From: an uncultured Eggerthellaceae bacterium
GTDB lineage: Bacteria > Actinomycetota > Coriobacteriia > Coriobacteriales > Eggerthellaceae
Direction: 5' to 3'
Assembly: GCA_910588945.1 (NCBI GenBank)
Contig: CAJUSF010000023.1
Coordinates: 54,678-118,677 of the forward strand
Length of the DNA stretch: 64,000 nucleotides
Of this stretch, positions 1 to 8,043 are shown piece after piece; positions within the stretch are counted from its first letter, which is position 1; each line of letters begins with the position of its first letter. The notes below the pieces were generated by a model. That model saw nothing but the letters and a program-made list of their open reading frames with translations, made no database searches and was not told where the DNA came from. The position numbers and the translations under genes were made by a program.

Positions 1-36
1 CAAACACCTCCGGCGGCCATGCAGAGCAGAATATGA
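1..36 (+). CDS. 3' end of an upstream gene (partial)
   Basis: The first frame is open from base 1 to a TGA at 34-36 and encodes eleven residues ending in MQSRI. Its stop overlaps the start of the next gene in an ATGA arrangement, which suggests translational coupling in one operon. The fragment is too short to identify. Genes for a RimO-type methylthiotransferase or FtsK often sit here in related gene orders, but nothing in these residues tests that. Confidence 0.4.
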   Translation, partial: QTPPAAMQSRI

Positions 37-1154
37 TGACACCTTCAAACATCATAACGATCGCGCGTATCTGCCTTGTGCCCGTTTTTGTTGTTGCGCT
101 CTTGAGTCCGTGGCCTGAATGGCTTGATATCGACGACATCGTGACACTGTCTACCAAGTCGGTCATCGCATGTGTCATCTTCGTGCTCATATCGTGCACG
201 GACTGGCTTGACGGGTATCTTGCGCGAAGCAGAAACGAGGTAACCGATTTCGGTAAGTTCGCTGATCCGCTCGCAGATAAGATCCTCGTGATCGCTGCGT
301 TGCTTGCTTTGGTGGAGCTTCAGGTGCTACCTTCGTGGCCGGTGCTCATTATCGTTACGCGTGAATTCATCATCTCCGGGATAAGGATGATGGCCGCGAC
401 GAAAGGCGTCGTAATCGCCGCAAGCTGGTATGGCAAAGCCAAGACAGTTTCACAGATCATCGCGATCGTCTTGTTCCTCCTGAAAGATACGCTTGTTTTT
501 CCGGGGCTCAATTACGGGATACATACACAGCTCTATGTCATAGCTTGGATCGCTATGATCCTAGCCTTGGTGCTCACGATCGTTTCGATGTTCGACTACA
601 TCAAAAAGGCTTGGCCGATGTTTATCTCGACCGAGGATGGTGCATTTGCCACAGAAGATGGGTCGTTTTGCAGCAGGATCGAGGAGTTATCTGACTCCGT
701 TGTGAAAAAGGCTATCTCGAAAGGTGTTAGCTTATCCACAGCCGAAAGCCTTACCGGCGGGATGATTTCCACAGCGCTGACAAGCATTGCTGGCTCCTCT
801 GCTGTTGTACGAGGCGGCATTGTGAGTTATGCGACCGAAGTTAAGAAAAACGTTGTTGGAGTGGATGGCGAAGTGTTAAGGACGCTTGGTGCTGTGAGCG
901 CCGAGGTGGCATCTCAGATGGCCAGCGCCGTTCGCGAGAAGCTCGATTCGCAGATTTCTGTGTCGGCGACAGGACTCGCAGGACCCGGTGGAGGTAGCGA
1001 TGATTGCCCTGTTGGGACTGTGTTTATAGGTTTTGCATCTGAGACCTCACACTTTGCGCGCAGGTATGAATTTTCCGGTGATCGCGAAGCGGTGAGGATG
1101 CAAAGCGTCATTGAGGCGCTACAGCTGATCGATGATGAGCTCGATCAGATCTAG
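33..1154 (+). CDS. pgsA-cinA: Fusion of phosphatidylglycerophosphate synthase and CinA/PncC-type NMN amidohydrolase
   Basis: A single 373-residue frame carries two complete domains. Residues 1-195 are a multi-spanning CDP-alcohol phosphatidyltransferase with the full motif D57-x2-D60-G61-x2-A64-R65-x8-G74-x3-D78-x3-D82. This family makes phosphatidylglycerol phosphate from CDP-diacylglycerol and glycerol 3-phosphate at the inner membrane. Residues 215-373 are a CinA C-terminal domain, with AESLTGG at 238-243, a SYAT segment near 265 and TGLAGPGGG near 313-321. That domain deamidates nicotinamide mononucleotide in NAD salvage. A linker of about 20 residues joins them. pgsA and cinA are separate neighbours ahead of recA in many bacteria, so this looks like a fusion of adjacent genes that places the amidohydrolase on the membrane. 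The start ATG overlaps the preceding stop. Both domains are confident; the consequence of fusion is inference. Confidence 0.92.
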   Translation: MMTPSNIITIARICLVPVFVVALLSPWPEWLDIDDIVTLSTKSVIACVIFVLISCTDWLDGYLARSRNEVTDFGKFADPLADKILVIAALLALVELQVLPSWPVLIIVTREFIISGIRMMAATKGVVIAASWYGKAKTVSQIIAIVLFLLKDTLVFPGLNYGIHTQLYVIAWIAMILALVLTIVSMFDYIKKAWPMFISTEDGAFATEDGSFCSRIEELSDSVVKKAISKGVSLSTAESLTGGMISTALTSIAGSSAVVRGGIVSYATEVKKNVVGVDGEVLRTLGAVSAEVASQMASAVREKLDSQISVSATGLAGPGGGSDDCPVGTVFIGFASETSHFARRYEFSGDREAVRMQSVIEALQLIDDELDQI

Positions 1155-1210
1155 TTAATCCGCTTGAGTCTAAGCGATTTGCATCCGATTGGTTGTCCGC
1201 CCGTATTGAA

Positions 1211-1246
1211 TCTGTGCAAGGTTTGCGCAAGATCTGTGCAAGGTTT
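1211..1246. repeat. Two direct repeats of a 14-mer
   Basis: The 14-mer TCTGTGCAAGGTTT occurs at 1211-1224 and again at 1233-1246. The period is 22 bases, about two helical turns, so both copies lie on the same face of the DNA. This would suit a pair of protein-binding sites, but they lie more than 200 bases upstream of the recA promoter and no known binding motif is recognised. Confidence 0.5.
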
Positions 1247-1453
1247 ATACGAGAATTATGTAGGCGATGTTGCGAATCCATCCCATGTTTATGTTTGAAA
1301 TGCATGAGGATCATTCATATTTCATGCACGTTTCACGTCGATTCTATACAAGGAAAAATGCGTGATCGTGCAATGTTTTTGTCAGACGGAATCACTAGAT
1401 TATTTATCATGCGAAACGCATAGAAAGTAAAACATCCGTTTGCTTTTATGTTC

Positions 1454-1481
1454 TTGACAGACAAACATGCGTTCGTATAAT
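1454..1481 (+). promoter_or_regulatory. recA promoter with an embedded LexA (SOS) box
   Basis: A perfect -35 TTGACA (1454-1459) and a perfect -10 TATAAT (1476-1481) are 16 bases apart. Between them, at 1462-1475, lies CAAAC-ATGC-GTTCG. It matches the Gram-positive/actinobacterial LexA consensus CGAAC-N4-GTTCG at nine of ten positions. LexA bound there would block RNA polymerase, so recA should be induced by DNA damage. lexA is in the same window with its own box. Confidence 0.88.
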
Positions 1482-1535
1482 TATTCTAGTGGCGAGTTTC
1501 AATGTGAAATTGAAACGTAGTATCGAGGAGCTGAA

Positions 1536-2576
1536 ATGAGTCAGACAAAAGAAGAATTGCTCAAGACAACCACTGACCAGATTCAAAAGAAATTTGGTCG
1601 AGGATCCATCATGAAGCTAGGCGAGAGCGATGCAGATCTTAATGTCAGTGCGATCCCTACAGGTGCACTGCCTTTGGATATAGCACTTGGTATAGGAGGG
1701 GTGCCGCGCGGAAGGATCATCGAGATCTATGGTCCTGAATCTAGCGGAAAGACCACGCTTGCGCTCCAGATATTGGCCGAGGCGCAGGCCCTCGGTGGCA
1801 TCGTTGCCTTTATCGATGCCGAGCATGCGCTCGATCCGGTCTATGCGGCCCGTATTGGCGTGGATATCGATGAAGTGCTCATCTCTCAGCCTGATACCGG
1901 AGATCAAGCTCTTGAAATTTGCGATATGTTGGTGCGCTCCGGTGCTATCGACTGTGTCGTCGTAGACTCCGTTGCTGCCCTTGTCCCGCGTGCCGAGCTT
2001 GAGGGTGAAATGGGAGACACTACTGTCGGCCTACAAGCAAGGCTTATGTCGCAAGCTTTGAGAAAACTTGCTGGCTCGCTCTATAAATCCAACACAACAT
2101 GCATCTTCATCAATCAGCTTAGAGAAAAGATCGGAGTGATGTTTGGAAACCCGGAGACCACCACAGGTGGTAGAGCCTTGAAGTTCTTCTCAAGTGTTCG
2201 AATCGATATCAGAAGGATCGAATCTATCAAGCAAAACGGCGAGGCTGTTGGAAATCGCGTTCGAGCAAAGATTGCCAAAAACAAGGTAGCGCCTCCATTT
2301 CGCCAGGCAGAATTCGACATTATGTATGGTGAGGGCATATCGCGCGAGGGTTGTATCATTGACATGGCAGTGGATTGTGGTGTTGCTAAAAAGAGCGGTG
2401 CTTGGTATACATATGGCGAAGAGCGCCTAGGCCAAGGTCGTGAAGCTGCCAAACAGACCCTTAAAGAGAATCCTGACATTCGCGAGGAGATCGAAGCTAA
2501 AGTGCTTGATTTTTATGGCGTTGCTCCGAGAGACGGGTCTTCTGATGATGGTCTTGATGCCGAAGCTAATAAATAG
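1536..2576 (+). CDS. recA: Recombinase RecA
   Basis: A 346-residue RecA of normal length. The Walker A sequence GPESSGKT is at 66-73, the Walker B strand VVVDS at 141-145, and the DNA-binding loop L2 (GNPETTTGG) at about 204-212. The acidic C-terminal tail is typical. RecA forms ATP-dependent filaments on single-stranded DNA, drives strand exchange and triggers LexA self-cleavage. The start ATG has a GAGGA ribosome-binding site just upstream. recX follows after 35 bases. Transcription is predicted to be LexA-controlled from the promoter at 1454-1481. Confidence 0.98.
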   Translation: MSQTKEELLKTTTDQIQKKFGRGSIMKLGESDADLNVSAIPTGALPLDIALGIGGVPRGRIIEIYGPESSGKTTLALQILAEAQALGGIVAFIDAEHALDPVYAARIGVDIDEVLISQPDTGDQALEICDMLVRSGAIDCVVVDSVAALVPRAELEGEMGDTTVGLQARLMSQALRKLAGSLYKSNTTCIFINQLREKIGVMFGNPETTTGGRALKFFSSVRIDIRRIESIKQNGEAVGNRVRAKIAKNKVAPPFRQAEFDIMYGEGISREGCIIDMAVDCGVAKKSGAWYTYGEERLGQGREAAKQTLKENPDIREEIEAKVLDFYGVAPRDGSSDDGLDAEANK

Positions 2577-2611
2577 CAAGATCTCTATCGCTCTATACTA
2601 ATTTCGCGACC

Positions 2612-3118
2612 ATGTGTTCTAGGATGGATATATCTGCTCTGAGTGTCGATGAACAGAAGAAGCGTGCATTCGATAAAGTCTTGCGCATTGTGAACAAGAG
2701 GGAGATCTCTTCGAGCAAGATGCGTATCAAGTTAGAGACAGCTGGCTTTTGTGAAGAGGCGATCGCAAGTTCTCTTGATGAGGCTCAAAGACTTGGCTAC
2801 ATTGATGACATGCGCTATTCGGAGTGTTTGATCAGGACGGCTCTTTCGATGGGAAAGGGCCTGTCCATGATCGAATACGAGATTAAGGCATTAGGGATAG
2901 ACCCCTATGATCTCGAAGCGTATCAACGCTATCTTCATGAAGGAGAGCAGGCTCAGATCGATAGAGCCATTGCGGTTTTACAGCGACAACCCTCACGTTC
3001 AAAGAACCCGTATGCCTCGTGTTTTAGAAAGCTCATCTCCAAAGGCTTTTCGCCTTCTGTTGCAAATAGCGCAACGAGACAGCATTTGGATCAGGTGGAT
3101 ATCGACTATGACCTATGA
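2612..3118 (+). CDS. recX: RecX-family regulator of RecA
   Basis: A 168-residue protein with the helical-repeat organisation of RecX. The conserved start of the family is visible as LRIVNKREISSSKMRIKLE, followed by a GYIDDMRYSE segment that matches the usual 'G(L/Y)(I/L)DD..(Y/F)A' element. RecX proteins bind RecA filaments and limit or modulate them. It lies 35 bases after recA and is probably in the same SOS-controlled transcript. The start is uncertain: ATG at 2612 or ATG at 2624 (MDISAL), neither with a good ribosome-binding site, so translation may depend on recA. Confidence 0.85.
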   Translation: MCSRMDISALSVDEQKKRAFDKVLRIVNKREISSSKMRIKLETAGFCEEAIASSLDEAQRLGYIDDMRYSECLIRTALSMGKGLSMIEYEIKALGIDPYDLEAYQRYLHEGEQAQIDRAIAVLQRQPSRSKNPYASCFRKLISKGFSPSVANSATRQHLDQVDIDYDL

Positions 3119-3210
3119 TCCGATCTTCGTATTACGTATGACCTGAGATCCCTTTTATGTCGAAAATCTAAATAGCAGACCATTCAAGATGCTTTGTGAC
3201 AACTCTGCGC

Positions 3211-3375
3211 TATAATCATACAAAATGAGTTGTTCGTACCGAACTTCGGTATTAGATATATAGATAAACTGAATATCACATCTCGCAGTATCTGTGCGAA
3301 TGCTCATGTCGACATCAAGTCGATCAATTTACCGACTATCGTATTTATGCGATATTCACTTGAAAGGAGAGCATT
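3211..3375 (+). promoter_or_regulatory. Probable rny promoter -10 and a structured 5' leader
   Basis: A TATAAT at 3211-3216 is the best -10 element upstream of rny; no good -35 is visible. Transcription from there would give an untranslated leader of about 150 bases. The leader contains a 15-base inverted repeat (TACCGA-ACT-TCGGTA, 3237-3251) and a second arm pair (TATCG...CGATA) close to the ribosome-binding site. Such structure could allow mRNA-level control. The functional reading is inference. Confidence 0.4.
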
Positions 3376-4956
3376 GTGACAGATATTGTTTCTAATATCA
3401 TCGTTTTCATCATAGTCGCAGCACTCGTTGGCATTGCTCTCGGATTCCTGATCACCAAACTGGTGATGCAAAACAGTTCAAAAAGAGCGCAGACGCAGGC
3501 ATCCGATCTTAAGCAAAAGGCTGAACGTGAAGCCGATGAGCTTGTAAAGACAGCTAAGAAGCAGGCAGATACCATCAGGCGTGAGGCTGAGGTTGAGGCT
3601 AAAGATACAGCTTTGAGGTACAAGCAACAGGTCGATGAAGAGAACAAAGAACGTCTTCATGAAGTTCGCAGTGCCGAGAATCGTATCACGCAGCGCGAAG
3701 AGTCGCTCGATAAGAGGAGTAACTCTTTGGATAACAGAGAGCAACAGCTCTCATCGTTGCAAGGCCAGGTCGAAAAACGCAGTCGTGAACTTGAAGCTGC
3801 TGCCGAGCAAATGAGTGAAAAGCTTGAGCAGATTGCGGGTATGTCGCCGCAGCAAGCTAAAGAAGAGTTGCTTGATACTATTCGTGATGAGGTCACTCAT
3901 GAGTCCGCAGCGGTTATCCGTGATATCGAAACGCGCACAAAGGCTGAGGCTGACAAGCGTGCCCGCGAGATACTCTCGCTTGCGATCCAGCGTGTAGCCG
4001 CTGATCATTCTGCAGAGAACACCGTTTCTACCATCCATATCCCATCCGATGATTTGAAAGGCAGGATAATCGGCAGGGAAGGCAGAAATATACGCTCTTT
4101 TGAGCAGCTTACCGGAACCAACCTCATCATTGATGACACCCCTGAGTGTGTAACCATCTCTTGCTTCGATCCTGTTCGTCGAGAGATCGGACGCGTTACC
4201 ATGGAGAATCTGATCGCCGATGGGCGTATTCACCCGGCACGCATTGAAGAGATGTATGACAAGTCGGTGAAGTTCGTAAACGAACGCGTTCAAAAGGCTG
4301 GCGAGCAGGCGGCTTTCGACGCAGGGATACATGATCTTCACCCTGAGATAATTCGCGTTCTAGGTCGTCTTCTTTACAGGACATCTTATGGACAAAATGT
4401 TCTGAACCACTCTTTGGAGGTCTCGTATCTCGCCGGAGTGATGGCATCTGAGCTTGGTCTTGATCCGATCCCTGCGAAGCGAGCGGGTCTTCTGCATGAT
4501 CTAGGCAAAGCTATCGATCACGAGGTTGATGGCAGCCATGCGGTATTGGGTGCAGACCTCGCGAAGCGTTTCGGCGAGAAGCCTGAGATCGTTCATGCGA
4601 TTGAGGCTCATCATGAGGACGTCGAGCCGAATACGGTACTCGATATCCTTATCCAAGCCGCTGATGCAGTATCTGCCGCTCGACCTGGTGCCAGAAAAGA
4701 GACACTTGATGCATACATCAAGCGTCTTGAGAAGCTTGAGGAGATTGCCAATAGCCACAAAGGTGTCGAGCGCACTTATGCGATACAGGCGGGACGCGAG
4801 GTTCGCGTAATGGTGGAACCTGAGGTCGTCGACGAGGCTCAAAGCATCGTTCTTGCACGCGAGATCGCATCGCAGATCGAGAATGAGATGCAGTATCCCG
4901 GTCAGGTTAAGGTGGTAGTCATTCGCGAGAGCCGTGCTGTTGACTACGCAAAGTAG
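3376..4956 (+). CDS. rny: Ribonuclease Y
   Basis: A 526-residue RNase Y of usual length. The order is an N-terminal membrane anchor (about 5-28), a long charged coiled coil (about 35-190), a KH RNA-binding domain with GRIIGREGRNIR near 229-240, and an HD domain with HSLEVSYLAG near 345 and the metal-binding HDLGKA near 374. It is a membrane-bound endoribonuclease that starts mRNA decay. Translation starts at a GTG with an AAAGGAGA ribosome-binding site five bases upstream. The stop lies inside the next gene (23-base overlap), so the two are translationally coupled. Confidence 0.97.
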   Translation: MTDIVSNIIVFIIVAALVGIALGFLITKLVMQNSSKRAQTQASDLKQKAEREADELVKTAKKQADTIRREAEVEAKDTALRYKQQVDEENKERLHEVRSAENRITQREESLDKRSNSLDNREQQLSSLQGQVEKRSRELEAAAEQMSEKLEQIAGMSPQQAKEELLDTIRDEVTHESAAVIRDIETRTKAEADKRAREILSLAIQRVAADHSAENTVSTIHIPSDDLKGRIIGREGRNIRSFEQLTGTNLIIDDTPECVTISCFDPVRREIGRVTMENLIADGRIHPARIEEMYDKSVKFVNERVQKAGEQAAFDAGIHDLHPEIIRVLGRLLYRTSYGQNVLNHSLEVSYLAGVMASELGLDPIPAKRAGLLHDLGKAIDHEVDGSHAVLGADLAKRFGEKPEIVHAIEAHHEDVEPNTVLDILIQAADAVSAARPGARKETLDAYIKRLEKLEEIANSHKGVERTYAIQAGREVRVMVEPEVVDEAQSIVLAREIASQIENEMQYPGQVKVVVIRESRAVDYAK

Positions 4957-6130
4957 TTCGAATATAGAAGATCTCGAATTTAGCGATCATCCTTGTGAAC
5001 AAGCCGTTCATGAGGGTGATCGTTTTGATGATTCGCACGATCTAGTCGATTTCATAGAGAACTCCATTGGTGATGAGCATATCCGTGTCGATGAGGATTT
5101 TGGGGGCGGGTTTGTCAGGCTCAAAAGCTCTGAGGCTCAAAAGCGGCAAGCTGCTCAAGATATCAGATGCTCTGAAGATATCCTGATAGAACTATTGCGC
5201 AATTCAAGAGATGCTGGCGCGAGCGTTATCTTTATTGCAACCACAAAAAGCGACGACAAAAGATCGATTGTCGTCATTGATGATGGCGCCGGAATTCCGC
5301 ATGAGATGTTCGATCGCGTCTTCGAGCCGCGTGTTACATCAAAGCTCGACACGTCTCATATGGATAACTGGGGGCTTCACGGTAGAGGAATGGCGCTTTA
5401 TTCCATCGAGGTGAACACCGATAGTTCTGAGGTTGTCTGCTCTGAGGTTGGCTACGGGTGTGCTATCAAGGTCGTATCCGATACATCAAAGCTCGATGAG
5501 AAAGCTGATCAGTCAACGTTTCCCCGTTTCGAGCTAGTTGATTCCAAGCATATGATGCGCGGCCCTAAAAATCTTATCCGCACTGCTGTTGAGTTTGCGC
5601 TCGAACACAGGTCGGATGTTAACGTTTTCATGGGCTCACCAGCTGAGATTCTCTCCACAATCTACTCCTATGGTTGCTCTACGATTCCTGCTGCCAAGCG
5701 CGCTTTTACATCGAACAAGGAGCAGGAAAAGCTATTCAAGCGGGCAAGTTTCTCGGCTGACCCAGCTTCTTTGGTGAGTGCTGCTGCCGATATCGGACTA
5801 GATGTTTCCGAGAGAACGGCGCGCCGCGTGATCGACGGCAAGATCAAGAGTCTTCCAACCCTGATGGATCTTCTCAGTTCGAAGGCTTTTCCCAAGCAAG
5901 GTTCGCAAAAATCATTAGGCTCGTCGAAGAAGGTCAATCGTATCGCTGACGGGCATATGCGAACCATCCATCCAAGCGATGAGGACCTTGAGCGATTCAG
6001 GTCCGATATCGCTGCGGCGTTTTGCGATATGGCCGAGAGATATTATCTTTTAAGCGATGTGGATATCGATGTCGCATTCAGAAACAGCGAGATCCGCATC
6101 AGTATTCCCACCATTGATGCCACCGATTGA
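4934..6130 (+). CDS. GHKL-type ATPase of unknown function, coupled to RNase Y
   Basis: A 398-residue soluble protein. Residues 1-75 are acidic. Residues about 80-220 form a GHKL (Hsp90/MutL/histidine-kinase-type) ATP-binding fold: N box ELLRNSRDAGA near 86, G1 box DDGAGIP near 116-122, and G2 box GLHGRGMALYSI near 147-158. There is no histidine-kinase dimerisation domain, sensor or membrane segment. The C-terminal 150 residues are unrecognised and include a helical part (LDVSERTARRVIDGK) that could be a helix-turn-helix. The frame opens at GTG 4934, inside the end of rny; the next gene is spoVS. The placement suggests a role with RNA turnover, but no substrate can be named. The ATPase fold is confident; the function is unknown. 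Confidence 0.8.
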   Translation: MLLTTQSSSNIEDLEFSDHPCEQAVHEGDRFDDSHDLVDFIENSIGDEHIRVDEDFGGGFVRLKSSEAQKRQAAQDIRCSEDILIELLRNSRDAGASVIFIATTKSDDKRSIVVIDDGAGIPHEMFDRVFEPRVTSKLDTSHMDNWGLHGRGMALYSIEVNTDSSEVVCSEVGYGCAIKVVSDTSKLDEKADQSTFPRFELVDSKHMMRGPKNLIRTAVEFALEHRSDVNVFMGSPAEILSTIYSYGCSTIPAAKRAFTSNKEQEKLFKRASFSADPASLVSAAADIGLDVSERTARRVIDGKIKSLPTLMDLLSSKAFPKQGSQKSLGSSKKVNRIADGHMRTIHPSDEDLERFRSDIAAAFCDMAERYYLLSDVDIDVAFRNSEIRISIPTIDATD

Positions 6131-6161
6131 TGCTTCTCAATGCGGTAGTTATTGTGCAAAT

Positions 6162-6213
6162 TTGGATATTGCAAGATCAAACGGTAAAATGTGATATATA
6201 GTTCACTTATAAT
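6162..6213 (+). promoter_or_regulatory. Possible spoVS promoter region
   Basis: Two -10-like elements lie in the 143-base gap before spoVS. A perfect TATAAT at 6208-6213 has no clear -35. TAAAAT at 6185-6190 lies 17 bases after TTGGAT at 6162-6167. Either would give a transcript starting 50-80 bases ahead of the spoVS start. The evidence is limited to these matches. Confidence 0.35.
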
Positions 6214-6273
6214 GGATAAACACAACATTTGAATTGTAGCTAAATCGAATTAGAGAATGAACGAGGAAATGAA

Positions 6274-6648
6274 GTGTCAAACGAAGTAAAAACCGATATT
6301 AGCTGTTTGAAGGTGTCGTCTAAATCATCACCTGCGTCCGTTGCTGGTGCTATTGCGGGCATGATAAAGGATGGCTCCAATGTTGAGATTCAGGCTGTCG
6401 GCGCTGGCGCTGTGAATCAAGCTATCAAGGCCATCGCTATTTCTCGTGGATTTCTCTCTCCGGTGGGAATCGAGATCGTCTGCATACCTTCGTTTGCTGA
6501 CATTGTCATAGACGGCGAATACAGAACGGCTATCAGGTTTGTTGTGGAGCCTCGCGATGTCCATTCGATTGCGGCCATCGAGAAGATAAAGCTCTCATCT
6601 ACAGAATCCGATCCCGAATCTGATGCGGCCTCCGCGACGGTCGCCTAA
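6274..6648 (+). CDS. spoVS: SpoVS-family (Alba-like) protein
   Basis: A 124-residue protein. Residues 10-100 match the small SpoVS family closely, with the typical VSSKSSPASVAGAIAG start, the central GAGAVNQAIKAIAISRGF segment and a strand-rich end. The last 25 residues are a Ser/Glu-rich tail. SpoVS has an Alba-like nucleic-acid-binding fold and is needed for late spore development in Bacillus, but it also occurs in many bacteria that do not sporulate. Translation starts at GTG 6274 behind GAGGAA; the overlapping ATG at 6269 is in another frame. No other sporulation gene is in the window, so a general RNA- or DNA-binding role is likelier here. Confidence 0.9.
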   Translation: MSNEVKTDISCLKVSSKSSPASVAGAIAGMIKDGSNVEIQAVGAGAVNQAIKAIAISRGFLSPVGIEIVCIPSFADIVIDGEYRTAIRFVVEPRDVHSIAAIEKIKLSSTESDPESDAASATVA

Positions 6649-6678
6649 TAATCTGCATATCGGATATATCGCAAGATA

Positions 6679-8043
6679 ATGCAAGAGGTATTTCAAGGAC
6701 TAAATTTCTGTATCCAGACGTTCGGATGTCAAATGAACAAGCATGACTCCGAGCGTATCGCTGGCATGCTTGAATCGCTTGGAATGTTTCAAGTTGATGA
6801 TATCGACGAGAGCGATGTCATTATATTCATGACGTGCTGTGTTCGCGAATCAGCGGATACGCGCCTGTACGGTCATGTTTCATCGCTGAAAAACATTCCA
6901 CTTCGCGATGGTTCTCCGTTGACGAAGCGATGTATCGCCATTGGTGGCTGCATTGGTCAGCGAGATGGGGATAAGCTTGTCGAAAAGATGGATCACATTG
7001 ATGTGGTATTCGGCACGCAAAACATCTCCTCGTTACCTGTTTTGCTCGAGCGGTCCATCACCAAGCACACCTATAGCGCAGAGATCCTGCAGTCGAGTAA
7101 AGGCTTTCCCACGGATCTTCCGTCAAAGCGTGAAAACGACTGGGCGGCTTGGTTGCCGATAACGATCGGGTGCGATAATTTCTGTACGTATTGCATAGTT
7201 CCGTATGTCAGAGGACGCGAGAAATCGAGAAGCATAGAGGATATTGTCGATGAGACTAAAAGCTATGTCGATACGGGTGTGCGGGAGATCACGCTGCTTG
7301 GGCAGAATGTGAACTCATACGGTCGGGATATCTATGGCAAGCCTGCTTTCGCTGACATTCTTGATAAGGTGGCTCTTACAGGCATCGAGCGTTTGAGGTT
7401 CGCAACGAGCCATCCTAAGGATCTAAGCGATGATGTGATCGAGCGCTTCGCGACGATTTCCTCGCTCATGCCCGCGCTTCATCTGCCGGTGCAGGCGGGA
7501 TCCGATCGCGTTTTGGAGATGATGAATCGCAGGTATACATCAGCGCACTATCTCGAACTCGTTTCAAAGCTCAGAAGCGCGTGTCCGGATATCGCGCTTT
7601 CAACCGATGTGATCGTCGGCTTTCCGGGTGAGACCGAGCAGGATTTCATGGATACCTATCGACTGATCGAGCAGGTCGGCTACAACCAGGTATTTACCTT
7701 CATCTATTCGCCGCGTGAGGGAACTCCAGCAGCGAAGATGGAGCAGACCTCATCACGTGAGGAGATTCAAGATAGATTCGATCGCCTTGTTGATCTCGTT
7801 CAGAAAAAGGCTTTTGAGCAAAATCAAAAGGAGCGCGGCAATATCGTGGAGGTGCTTATAGAGGGCTCATCAAAGCGCGATCCACAGGTGCTCTCGGGCA
7901 AAAGCCCTAAGAATCAAACCGTGCACGCCAAGATACCATCCGGCATGAACATCGCCGATCTTTGCGGAAGGATCATCGATGTTAGGGTGGATGAGCCCAA
8001 GACCTGGTATCTGTTTGGCGAGTGCGTATCTTCTCCAAGATGA
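6679..8043 (+). CDS. miaB: tRNA-2-methylthio-N6-dimethylallyladenosine synthase MiaB
   Basis: A 454-residue radical-SAM methylthiotransferase with all three parts. The N-terminal domain has cluster cysteines C17, C53 and C91. The radical-SAM core has C165-x3-C169-x2-C172 in the context GCDNFCTYCIVP, and a TRAM domain closes the protein. It adds a methylthio group to i6A37 of tRNAs that read codons starting with U. The downstream miaA makes i6A37, so two successive steps of the pathway are encoded side by side. The stop overlaps the miaA start (ATGA). Confidence 0.97.
   Translation: MQEVFQGLNFCIQTFGCQMNKHDSERIAGMLESLGMFQVDDIDESDVIIFMTCCVRESADTRLYGHVSSLKNIPLRDGSPLTKRCIAIGGCIGQRDGDKLVEKMDHIDVVFGTQNISSLPVLLERSITKHTYSAEILQSSKGFPTDLPSKRENDWAAWLPITIGCDNFCTYCIVPYVRGREKSRSIEDIVDETKSYVDTGVREITLLGQNVNSYGRDIYGKPAFADILDKVALTGIERLRFATSHPKDLSDDVIERFATISSLMPALHLPVQAGSDRVLEMMNRRYTSAHYLELVSKLRSACPDIALSTDVIVGFPGETEQDFMDTYRLIEQVGYNQVFTFIYSPREGTPAAKMEQTSSREEIQDRFDRLVDLVQKKAFEQNQKERGNIVEVLIEGSSKRDPQVLSGKSPKNQTVHAKIPSGMNIADLCGRIIDVRVDEPKTWYLFGECVSSPR

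Larger units (their letters stand above)
1155..1535. other. Intergenic region upstream of recA
   Basis: This 381-base stretch has no convincing gene. It holds a pair of 14-base direct repeats (1211-1246), a short inverted repeat ATGCG-AAA-CGCAT at 1409-1421, and the recA promoter with its LexA box near the right end. The open frames here lack a ribosome-binding site and show no protein-like composition. Confidence 0.6.

Noticed and set aside
33..1154. PgsA-CinA fusion as a frameshift artefact
   Set aside because: The frame is uninterrupted, the linker is plausible and both domains are complete; no homopolymer run lies at the junction.
3231..3251. A LexA box upstream of rny (GTTCG and CGAAC half-sites)
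   Set aside because: The half-sites face outward with a three-base gap, the reverse of the LexA arrangement; the bases fit a hairpin better.
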